A stretch of 7,339 nucleotides of DNA from Thermoleophilia bacterium (GTDB taxonomy: Bacteria; Actinomycetota; Thermoleophilia; Gaiellales; Gaiellaceae): contig JABFWJ010000456.1 in assembly GCA_013362295.1 (NCBI GenBank), positions 1 through 7,339 of the forward strand, written 5' to 3'. The notes under the pieces are model-generated. The model searched no databases, was not told the origin of the DNA, and saw only the letters and a list, made by a program, of their open reading frames with translations. The position numbers were made by a program, and so were the translations under genes. Of this stretch, positions 1 through 5,449 are shown one piece after another; the first letter of the stretch is position 1; each line of letters opens with the position of its first letter.

Positions 1-364
1 GCAGCGCCGTCGCGCTCATCAGCATGCCGGGCGTGCAGTAGCCGCACTGCAGTGCGTGGTGTGCGCTGAACGCCTGCTGCAGCGTCGACAGCTCGTCGCC
101 CTCGGCGAGGCCCTCGACCGTCTCGATGTTCGCTCCGTCGGCCTGGACCGCGAGCATCATGCAGCTCTTCACGAGCGTGCCGTCGACGATCACCGAGCAC
201 GCGCCGCAGTTGCCGGTGTCGCAGCCGATGTGGCTGCCGGTCAGGTCGAGGTCGTCGCGGAGGAAGTGGATCAGCAGCTTCCGCGCCTCGACGTCCCGTT
301 CGTAGGTCGTGCCGTTGACGGTGACTGCGATCGAGCGCTCCGACGAGACGGTGCCGGCTTCCAT
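1..364 (-). CDS. [2Fe-2S] small subunit of a xanthine dehydrogenase/CO dehydrogenase-family molybdenum hydroxylase (partial, C-terminus off window)
   Basis: This is the iron-sulfur subunit (CoxS/XdhC/NdhS type), which passes electrons from the molybdopterin site to the FAD subunit. 121 residues are visible of about 155-165 usual. The plant-type ferredoxin cluster ligands are C48, C53, C56 and C68, in a GCDTGNCGACSV context. The second, helical [2Fe-2S] domain begins with CGYCTPGM (C107, C110). Its remaining two cysteines (the usual CRCG motif) would lie beyond position 1. The ATG at 364-362 is chosen because it starts 8 nt after the FAD-subunit stop and has AAGGAG upstream at 382-377, though the 12-nt spacing is rather long. 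The N-terminus (residues 1-12) is a short polar lead before the ITVNG-like strand. The cofactor-binding large subunit is expected next. Family is near certain; the substrate (purine, CO, nicotinate, aldehyde or other) is not determined. Confidence 0.95.
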   Translation of the reverse strand, partial: MEAGTVSSERSIAVTVNGTTYERDVEARKLLIHFLRDDLDLTGSHIGCDTGNCGACSVIVDGTLVKSCMMLAVQADGANIETVEGLAEGDELSTLQQAFSAHHALQCGYCTPGMLMSATAL

Positions 365-372
365 CTGTGGTG

Positions 373-1179
373 TCAGCTCCTTCTCTCGGAGGCCTGTCGG
401 GTTGCGCGGGCGGCGAGCACCTCGGCCAGGTGCCGGCGGTACTCGCTGGACGCATGCACGTCGGAGGGTGGATCGAAGTCGGCGTCGCGCACCGCTGCGC
501 GGATCGCGTCGGCGTCCACCGAGTCGGCGGTGACCACGACCGGGACGGCATCGACGCAGCCGAGCGCGACGCGCACCGCGCCGTTCACGCAGGCCGCGGC
601 GCTCACGATGCACGTGCCTTCGACGCCTAGCGTCACGGCGGCGAAACCGTCGTTGCGGCCTGCCGGCACGCGGATCTTCGTCAGCAGCTCGCCGGGGCCG
701 ACGGCGGTCATGTAGACGCCGAGGAAGAACTCGTCCGCGGGCACCGCCCGCTCGCCGTCGGCGCCCTGGATCACGAAGCTCGCGCCGAGCGCGGCAAAGA
801 GCGGCGGCAGATGGTTCGTCGGATCGCTCGTGCAGACGTTCCCGCCGACCGTGCCGCGGTTGCGCACCTGCACGTCGGCGATCTGGCTGCACACCTCGCC
901 GAGGATCGGACGCGCACGGGCCTCGCTCGACTCGATGAGCTCGGTGTACGTGGTCATCGCGCCCAGCTCGAGGGTGCCGTCGGCGCCGAGCTCGATGCCC
1001 TTCAGCTCCTCGATCGCCCCGAGGTCGATCAGCGCATCGGGCGAGCCGGCGCGTGCCTTCATCACGTTGATCAGCGTCTGCCCGCCGGCGAGTGCACGCG
1101 CCCCGTCGTCGGCGCGGAGCAACTCGATCGCCTCCGCGACCGATCCGGGCCGTGCGTATCCCACCTCGCGGAGGAGCAT
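373..1179 (-). CDS. FAD-binding medium subunit of a xanthine dehydrogenase/CO dehydrogenase-family hydroxylase
   Basis: This is a CoxM/XdhB-type flavoprotein of 268 residues, slightly shorter than the usual 280-290. It accepts electrons from the [2Fe-2S] subunit and hands them to the final acceptor. The N-terminal YARPGSVAEAIELL stretch is typical of the family. FAD-binding motifs are AGGQTLINVMK (31-41) and RNRGTVGGNVCTSDP (106-120), the latter holding the conserved TVGGN loop. A CO_deh_flav_C-like C-terminal domain runs from about 175 to 260 and ends in SEYRRHLAEVLAARA. Its first strand region (about 175-195) looks compressed compared with the usual form. The ATG at 1179-1177 fits the expected N-terminus, but there is no good Shine-Dalgarno: only AGGGA almost touching the start. 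With the promoter-like site at 1191-1220 this suggests a very short leader. The [2Fe-2S] subunit follows after 8 nt, so the two are co-transcribed in the M-S order common in cox-type operons. Substrate unknown. Confidence 0.94.
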   Translation of the reverse strand: MLLREVGYARPGSVAEAIELLRADDGARALAGGQTLINVMKARAGSPDALIDLGAIEELKGIELGADGTLELGAMTTYTELIESSEARARPILGEVCSQIADVQVRNRGTVGGNVCTSDPTNHLPPLFAALGASFVIQGADGERAVPADEFFLGVYMTAVGPGELLTKIRVPAGRNDGFAAVTLGVEGTCIVSAAACVNGAVRVALGCVDAVPVVVTADSVDADAIRAAVRDADFDPPSDVHASSEYRRHLAEVLAARATRQASERRS

Positions 1180-1190
1180 CGTCCCTGCGT

Positions 1191-1220
1191 TTTATAAAAT
1201 GTCTGATCCGCGGAATGCAA
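1191..1220 (-). promoter_or_regulatory. Putative promoter of the molybdenum-hydroxylase operon
   Basis: Read on the minus strand, TTGCAT (1220-1215) is followed 18 nt later by TATAAA (1196-1191), inside the 10-bp AT palindrome TTTTATAAAA (1199-1190). The -10 match is good (5 of 6); the -35 match is weak (TTG only). The site is the most conspicuous AT island in the window and sits in the only sizeable gap upstream of the FAD-subunit gene. Transcription would start near 1184, only about 5 nt before the ATG at 1179, which would mean a leaderless or nearly leaderless mRNA. The sigma-factor match is an inference. Confidence 0.45.
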
Positions 1221-1227
1221 GCGGGAA

Positions 1228-1239
1228 CCGAACGTTCGG
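1228..1239. promoter_or_regulatory. 12-bp perfect palindrome CCGAACGTTCGG, possible regulator site
   Basis: CCGAACGTTCGG reads identically on both strands. It lies just upstream of the putative -35 element, with its centre about 50 bp before the predicted start of transcription, where an activator dimer often binds. It also shares the CCGAAC/GTTCGG vocabulary of the hairpin repeats next door, so it may instead be a degenerate relic of that element. No regulator gene lies in the window. Confidence 0.3.
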
Positions 1240-1265
1240 CGTGGTTCTCCTGAAACCGACGTGCT

Positions 1266-1298
1266 CGAATCTGGTTGCGCTGCGCGCAATCAGGTTCT
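1266..1298 (+). repeat. 33-nt hairpin repeat, copy 1 (diverged)
   Basis: Left arm CGAATCTGGTTGCGC, loop TGC, right arm GCGCAATCAGGTTCT. On the plus strand, 12 of 15 arm positions pair by Watson-Crick rules, two are T.G/G.T, and only the outermost is a true mismatch. Compared with the other copies, arm positions 12-13 are swapped from CG to GC on both sides, keeping the pairing. The copy lies 8 nt from copy 2, in opposite orientation. The two can also pair with each other through a perfect 13-bp inverted repeat (1264-1276 with 1329-1341). No T tract follows on either strand. Confidence 0.85.
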
Positions 1299-1306
1299 GC
1301 TCCACC

Positions 1307-1339
1307 CGAATCTGATTCGGCGCAGCCGAACCAGATTCG
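1307..1339 (-). repeat. 33-nt hairpin repeat, copy 2, just after the aminotransferase stop codon
   Basis: On the minus strand: left arm CGAATCTGGTTCGGC, loop TGC, right arm GCCGAATCAGATTCG. 14 of 15 arm positions pair by Watson-Crick rules and the other is G.T. It begins 4 nt after the aminotransferase stop codon (1346-1344). In the transcript it would form a strong 3' hairpin that could stabilise or terminate the liv-aminotransferase mRNA. The following minus-strand bases (GGTGGAGC) contain no T run, so it is not a canonical intrinsic terminator. Oriented opposite to copies 1 and 3. Confidence 0.88.
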
Positions 1340-1343
1340 AGCC

Positions 1344-2522
1344 TTACGCGAGCAGCGCGCGGTGCCGCGCGAGCGCCGCGAGGACGGCGTCGACGTCGTC
1401 CGCCGTGTTGTAGGCGTGCGCCGAGACACGCAGGTTGCCGTCGCGTTCCGAGGTGACGATGCCGTCGTCGGCGAGGGCCGCCACGAGGCCGGGTGCGTCG
1501 GTCGAGGCGACGCAGACGAGCGCGCCGCGCCGCTCCGGGTCGCGCGGGGTGACGACCGTCCCGCCGAGCTCGTCGACGCCGGCGATCAGCCGCTCGTTGA
1601 GGCCGTTCACGTGCTCACGCGTCTCGGCGATCCCGATCTCCTGCATCAGCTCGATGCCGGCGATCCCGGCGTAGATCGCCGGCACCGGCGGCGTCCCGGA
1701 CTGGAACCGGCGCGCGGTCGGGGACGGCGAGTAGTCGCTGATGTCCATCTCGAAGATGTCCCGGTCGGCGAACCAGCCCGTCTGCGTGGGAAGCAGCTGT
1801 GCGGAGAGCCCGGGGCGCGTCCAGAGGAAGCCCAGTCCCGCGGAGCCGAGCAGGTACTTGAGCACCCCGGCGGCGAGCGCGTCGACGCCCAGCTCCGTGA
1901 CGTCGAGCGGGTACGTCCCGATCGCCTGGTACGCGTCGAGCACCACGAGCGCACCCCGCTCGTGCCCGATGCGCGCGATTTCCTCGACCGGCAGGCGCGT
2001 GCCGTTCCGGTAGCAGACGGCTGCGATCGAGACGACCGCGGTCTGCTCGTCGATCGCGGCATCGAAACGCTGCAGCGGGATCTCCGCACCGTCGGCGGGA
2101 ACGTGCACGACGTGCGCGCCGCGCAGCTCCTGTGCGTGCCAGATCTGGCCGATCGTCGGGAACTCGAAGTCGCTGATCACGACCTTCGGCCGCGTCTCGA
2201 AGTCGATCGCGCTCGCGAGCGGGCTGACACCGGCCGAGAGCGACGTCGTGACCGCGACGTCGTCCGCGGCGCCGTTCACGAGCCCGGCAAACGCGACGCG
2301 GGCAGCCTCGGCGCGCTCGACCCAGTAGTCCCACGGCGCGCCGCGCTCGTCCCAGCCCGTCAGGTAGTCCTCGTACGCCGCGCGCACCGAGTCGGAGAGC
2401 GCGCCCTGCGAGCACGAGTTGATGTAGACGAGTCGCTCGAAGATCGGGAAGCGGGAACGGCAGTCCGAAACTCGCGAACCTGGTTCGGCTGCGCCGAACC
2501 AGGTTCGGGTGTCAGCGCCCAA
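1344..2522 (-). CDS. Class V PLP-dependent aminotransferase/cysteine-desulfurase-fold enzyme
   Basis: This is a fold-type I PLP enzyme of 392 residues, in the class V group that includes NifS/CsdB, isopenicillin-N epimerase-like and serine/ureidoglycine aminotransferases. Visible features are the N-terminal YINSCSQGALSDSV (33-46), the cofactor Asp in LDAYQAIG (D196, Q199), the likely Schiff-base lysine K222 in GVLKYLLGSAGLGFLW, FQSGTPPVPAIY (273-284), and a likely substrate-carboxylate arginine R365 in LRVSAHAYNT. No desulfurase-type catalytic cysteine loop is apparent, so transamination, epimerisation or lyase chemistry is more likely than sulfur transfer. The only in-frame initiation codon that keeps the conserved N-terminus is TTG at 2522-2520. 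It overlaps livF by 11 nt and is preceded by GAGGAAGG at 6-nt spacing, so translation is probably coupled to livF. Codons 6-16 are supplied exactly by hairpin copy 3; the conserved protein begins near residue 23 (SRFPIFERLVY). Exact reaction unknown. Confidence 0.88.
   Translation of the reverse strand: MGADTRTWFGAAEPGSRVSDCRSRFPIFERLVYINSCSQGALSDSVRAAYEDYLTGWDERGAPWDYWVERAEAARVAFAGLVNGAADDVAVTTSLSAGVSPLASAIDFETRPKVVISDFEFPTIGQIWHAQELRGAHVVHVPADGAEIPLQRFDAAIDEQTAVVSIAAVCYRNGTRLPVEEIARIGHERGALVVLDAYQAIGTYPLDVTELGVDALAAGVLKYLLGSAGLGFLWTRPGLSAQLLPTQTGWFADRDIFEMDISDYSPSPTARRFQSGTPPVPAIYAGIAGIELMQEIGIAETREHVNGLNERLIAGVDELGGTVVTPRDPERRGALVCVASTDAPGLVAALADDGIVTSERDGNLRVSAHAYNTADDVDAVLAALARHRALLA
2475..2507 (+). 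repeat. 33-nt hairpin repeat, copy 3, in frame inside the aminotransferase N-terminus
   Basis: Left arm CGAACCTGGTTCGGC, loop TGC, right arm GCCGAACCAGGTTCG: a perfect 15-bp inverted repeat. It occupies exactly codons 6-16 of the aminotransferase (RTWFGAAEPGS on the minus strand), begins 12 nt after the TTG start codon, and begins 4 nt after the livF stop. It has the same size, loop and arm pattern as copies 1 and 2. It differs from copy 2 at arm position 5 by a paired change (T-A to C-G). It may also act as a processing or attenuation structure between livF and the downstream gene. Confidence 0.92.
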
Positions 2523-3216
2523 GGTACGCCTTCCTCAGCTCCTCGTTCTCGCGCAGGCTCGCCGCCGGCCCCTCCAGGACGAGACGCCCGGTGGAGAGCA
2601 CGTACCCGCGGTCGGCGATCGAGAGCGACACGTTCGCATTCTGCTCGACGATCAGCATCGCCACCCCGGATTCGTGCACCTGCTTGATGATCTCGAAGTT
2701 CTGCTCGACGAGGATCGGCGCGAGGCCCATCGACGGCTCGTCCATCAGCAGCAGCTTCGGACGCGACATGAGCGCACGCCCCATCGCGACCATCTGCTGC
2801 TCGCCGCCCGAGAGCGTCCCGGCCAGCTGCGACCGGCGCTCGTGCAGGAGCGGGAAGAGCGAGTACACCCGCTCGAAGTCCTCCTTCGCGCCGCCGCCGC
2901 GCAGGTAGGCACCCATCTCGAGGTTCTCGAGCACCGTCATCGGCGCGAACAGTCGGCGGTTCTCCGGCACGATCGCGAGTCCGCGGGCGATGCGGTAGCT
3001 CGTCGGCCGCCTGGTGACGTCCTCCCCGTCGACGCGCACCGCGCCCCTGCGCGGGCGCACGATCCCGAGGATCGTCTTCAGCGTCGTCGACTTCCCCGAC
3101 GCGTTCCCGCCCAGCAGGCACACGAGCTCCCCGGGCTCGATCCGGATCGACAGCCCCTGCAGGATGTGAATCTGGCCGTAGTAGGTGTCGACGTGGTCGA
3201 GCTCGAGGAGGCTCAT
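2512..3216 (-). CDS. livF: LivF-type ABC transporter ATPase (branched-chain amino acid family)
   Basis: Cytoplasmic ATPase of the HAAT-type importer, 234 residues, the usual LivF length. Walker A is GGNASGKST (36-44), with Ala-Ser in place of the common Gly-Ala. The Q-loop position reads VPENRRLF (83-90), with Glu as is usual in LivF. The signature is LSGGEQQ (135-141) and Walker B is LLLMDEP (155-161). The switch region is IVEQN (189-193), the LivF form with Gln in place of His. The C-terminus ENEELRKAYLGR is characteristic of LivF. The ATG at 3216-3214 overlaps the livG stop as ATGA, implying translational coupling; no separate Shine-Dalgarno is obvious. LivF pairs with LivG to drive transport through LivH-LivM. 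Its last codons carry the ribosome-binding purine run for the next gene. Confidence 0.97.
   Translation of the reverse strand: MSLLELDHVDTYYGQIHILQGLSIRIEPGELVCLLGGNASGKSTTLKTILGIVRPRRGAVRVDGEDVTRRPTSYRIARGLAIVPENRRLFAPMTVLENLEMGAYLRGGGAKEDFERVYSLFPLLHERRSQLAGTLSGGEQQMVAMGRALMSRPKLLLMDEPSMGLAPILVEQNFEIIKQVHESGVAMLIVEQNANVSLSIADRGYVLSTGRLVLEGPAASLRENEELRKAYLGR
2529..2536 (-). promoter_or_regulatory. Ribosome-binding site deciding the TTG start of the aminotransferase
   Basis: On the minus strand GAGGAAGG (2536-2529) sits 6 nt upstream of the TTG at 2522-2520, inside the last codons of livF (encoding part of ELRKA). It supports the TTG as the true start even though this puts the hairpin repeat inside the coding sequence. 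No other ATG, GTG or TTG lies in frame before the conserved YINSCSQG motif. Confidence 0.6.
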
Positions 3217-3980
3217 TTCGTCGTCGCCGCCGCTTGCAGCCCGAGGTACGCCTCGATCACCTTCTCGTTCGTCGCGACGGCGTCGAACGAGCCCTCGGCG
3301 ATCTTCACGCCGTGGTCGAGCGCGACGACGCGGTCGGAGATGCCCTCGACGACGTGCATGTCGTGCTCGATCACGAGGATCGTGTAGCCCCCCTCCGTGC
3401 GCAGCTCGCCGATCAACTCGGTCATCTCGTGCGTCTCGGCCGGGTTCATCCCCGCCGCCGGCTCGTCGAGCAGCAGGATGCGCGGGTTCGTCGCGGTCGC
3501 GCGCGCGATCTCGAGGCGGCGGCGATTCGCGTACGAGAGCGAGTAGGCGGGCTGGTCCCAGCGATATCCCATCAGGCGTTTGCCGAAGAACGCGAGTCGC
3601 TCCTGCGCGAGCCGCTCGATCTCGCGCTCCTCGCGGCGCATGCCCGGCGTCCGCAGCATCGAGCGGAAGACGCCGGCGCGCGTGTGCCCGTACGCCGCGG
3701 CCATCACGTTCTCCTTCACCGACATGTTGAGGAAGAGCCGCAGCGTCTGGAACGTGCGCGAGACACCTCGCTTGCTGATCACGTGCGGTTGCAGGCCGAG
3801 GATGCTCTCGCCGTCGAGGGCGATGTCGCCTGCATCGGGATGGTAGATGCCGGTGATCAGGTTGAAGAGCGTCGTCTTCCCGGCCCCGTTCGGACCGATC
3901 ACCGAGACGACCTCGCCCTCGGCGACGTGCAGGCCGCCGAAAGAGAGCGAGACGCCGCGCAGCTCGAGCAGCGCCGGCAT
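3213..3980 (-). CDS. livG: LivG-type ABC transporter ATPase with a short N-terminal deletion
   Basis: This is the second ATPase of the importer, 255 residues. Walker A is GPNGAGKTT (29-37), the Q-loop is RTFQTLRLF (75-83), the signature is LSYANRRRLEIARA (148-161), Walker B is ILLLDEP (168-174), and the switch His is H206 in IEHD. The C-terminus VIEAYLGL matches LivG, as does the extended LivG-specific helical region at about 98-140. The ATG at 3980-3978 shares one base with the livM stop (TGATG) and has GGAG 8 nt upstream. The same frame stays open far upstream, but that stretch is antisense-like low-complexity reading over livM and is not real. Oddity: between FGGL (15-18) and GPNG (29-32) only 11 residues remain, against 19 in E. 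coli LivG as I recall it. A strand ahead of Walker A therefore appears missing. All ATP-hydrolysis motifs are intact, so it may still work. Confidence 0.95.
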   Translation of the reverse strand: MPALLELRGVSLSFGGLHVAEGEVVSVIGPNGAGKTTLFNLITGIYHPDAGDIALDGESILGLQPHVISKRGVSRTFQTLRLFLNMSVKENVMAAAYGHTRAGVFRSMLRTPGMRREEREIERLAQERLAFFGKRLMGYRWDQPAYSLSYANRRRLEIARATATNPRILLLDEPAAGMNPAETHEMTELIGELRTEGGYTILVIEHDMHVVEGISDRVVALDHGVKIAEGSFDAVATNEKVIEAYLGLQAAATTK

Positions 3981-5443
3981 CAGATGATCTCCACGCGGCG
4001 CTCGCCGAGCAGGCCGTTCGGTCGCAGGATCATCAGCGCGATCAGCATCAGCCCGAGCACGATGTAGCGCGCCGGCTCGGGCTTCGCGAGCATCACGTTC
4101 TCCCACACGAAGGCCGCGAGGTAGAGGGTCGGAACGAGCAGCACGAGTCGCAGCCGTCCCTGCACCAGCGTGACGAGCAGGACGACTGCGATCAGTCCGA
4201 TGTACGACGCCGGCTGGATCCACCGCGCGAGGTGCGCAGGGGCAACGACCCAGTGGTCGACGACGCCGGCAAAGCCGCCCTGATGCTCGCCTGCGATCCA
4301 CGACGAGTCGATCGCGCCGAGGATCGCGTGCAGCGCGAAACCGACCGCGAGCGTCGCGAGCGCGACGATGCCCAGACCGCGCGAGCGCCGCGAGAACAGG
4401 ACGAGCCCTCCGACGAGCGCGACGAAGAAGACCACGCGCGACTTGCTCGCGTCGCGCAGCACCTCGAGCATCGGCCCGACAATCAGCGCGCCGGCGACCA
4501 CGCCGGCCTGGCTCCCGGAGCCGCCGAGGATCACCATCGTGTACACGGTGATCAGCAGCACGAAGTAGAACGTGAGCGGGAAGACGCTCGCCGACAGCGA
4601 CGCGAAGAGCGTGCCGGTCAGCGCGGCGACTGCCGCCCCGAAGCCGAAGCTCAGCAGCTTCAGCCAGTTGACCGGCATCCCCATCGCCTCCGCCGCGAGC
4701 GGATCCTCGCGCAGCGAGCGCCACGCGCGGCCGGTACGCGACTCGTTCACGTAGCGGAGCGCGACGAAGACGATCGCGAAGACGCCGAGCGCGACGTAGA
4801 GATAGGAGACGGCAAAGACGCCGCCGTGCTGCACGGCGAGATCGTGGCCGAAGAGGTGCAGCGGATCGACGCGCAAGATCCCGTTCGGCCCGCCGGTGAC
4901 GTTGTGGCCGTTGATGCTGTCGCCGTTCGTCGTGATCGTCTGGAACAGCTGCAGGAAGAACAGCGTCACGATCGCCAGGTAGTCGCCGGTCAGGCGACGC
5001 GACGGCAGCCCGAGCAGGAGCCCGACGATCGCGCCGATCGCGACGATCAGCGGCACCGCCACGAGCGTCGGCAGGTGGATGCCGAACTTATCCGAGTCGA
5101 GCAGCGCATAGGCATACGCGCCGATTCCGTAGAACGCGACGTAGCCGAGGTCGAGCAGGCCGCCCCAACCGACGACCACGTTCAGGCCGAGCGCGAGCAG
5201 CATGTACAGCACGGTGTCGAAGGAGACGCGCCGCACGTAGCCGCTCTGCTCGAAGACCGGCAGGAGCGAGAACGCCGCGATGAAGAGGATCAGCCACGCC
5301 CACCAGGGCACGCGGCGCAGCCGCTGTTCGAGCGTCCCCAGCGGCCCACCCCGCAGGAGCGTCCGCTCCGCGTGCCGCGCGACCCACTCGTCCTGGCCGA
5401 CCGCCGGCCCCTCGTGCAACCCGTGTGGCGTCGAATCGCTCAT
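3980..5443 (-). CDS. livM: LivM-type ABC transporter permease with N- and C-terminal extra segments
   Basis: Inner-membrane permease (BPD_transp_2 family), 487 residues, long for LivM (often 300-420). Residues 1-46 are hydrophilic and charged, followed by a first membrane segment near 47-64. Core motifs are LNVVVGWGGLLDLGYVAFYGIGAYA (87-111), LTGDYLAIVTL (151-161), the cytoplasmic-loop motif SRTGRAWRSLREDPLAAEAMG (235-255), which contacts the ATPases, and VILGGSGSQAGVVAGA (304-319). The C-terminal LivM signature RPNGLLGERRVEII is present (474-487). Between about 335 and 460 lies an added hydrophobic stretch with roughly three to four further membrane segments. The ATG at 5443-5441 follows the livH stop by 6 nt and has a modest GAGAG purine run upstream. 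It pairs with LivH to form the transmembrane channel. Confidence 0.95.
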   Translation of the reverse strand: MSDSTPHGLHEGPAVGQDEWVARHAERTLLRGGPLGTLEQRLRRVPWWAWLILFIAAFSLLPVFEQSGYVRRVSFDTVLYMLLALGLNVVVGWGGLLDLGYVAFYGIGAYAYALLDSDKFGIHLPTLVAVPLIVAIGAIVGLLLGLPSRRLTGDYLAIVTLFFLQLFQTITTNGDSINGHNVTGGPNGILRVDPLHLFGHDLAVQHGGVFAVSYLYVALGVFAIVFVALRYVNESRTGRAWRSLREDPLAAEAMGMPVNWLKLLSFGFGAAVAALTGTLFASLSASVFPLTFYFVLLITVYTMVILGGSGSQAGVVAGALIVGPMLEVLRDASKSRVVFFVALVGGLVLFSRRSRGLGIVALATLAVGFALHAILGAIDSSWIAGEHQGGFAGVVDHWVVAPAHLARWIQPASYIGLIAVVLLVTLVQGRLRLVLLVPTLYLAAFVWENVMLAKPEPARYIVLGLMLIALMILRPNGLLGERRVEII

Positions 5444-5449
5444 TCGCTC

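Noticed and set aside
1266..1339. Tandem hairpins as a CRISPR array or toxin/antitoxin-type RNA
   Set aside because: Only two inverted copies with an 8-nt gap, no regular spacers and no cas genes nearby.
1307..1339. Canonical rho-independent terminator
   Set aside because: The stem is strong, but no T run follows on the minus strand. It is therefore called a repeat with possible terminator activity.
1275..2687. Plus-strand open frame of 470 codons opposite the aminotransferase
   Set aside because: Antisense shadow with biased composition and no family resemblance. It runs through the hairpins and both gene boundaries.
2620..3100. Altered LivF Walker A (Ala-Ser instead of Gly-Ala) and missing switch histidine as signs of a dead ATPase
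   Set aside because: The P-loop Gly-Lys-Ser-Thr is intact and Gln at the switch position is normal for LivF, so these are likely family variation.
3981..4724. Upstream extension of the livG frame across livM
   Set aside because: It overlaps the livM coding sequence completely and is Arg/Ala-rich. The normal LivG N-terminus with a ribosome-binding site begins at 3980.
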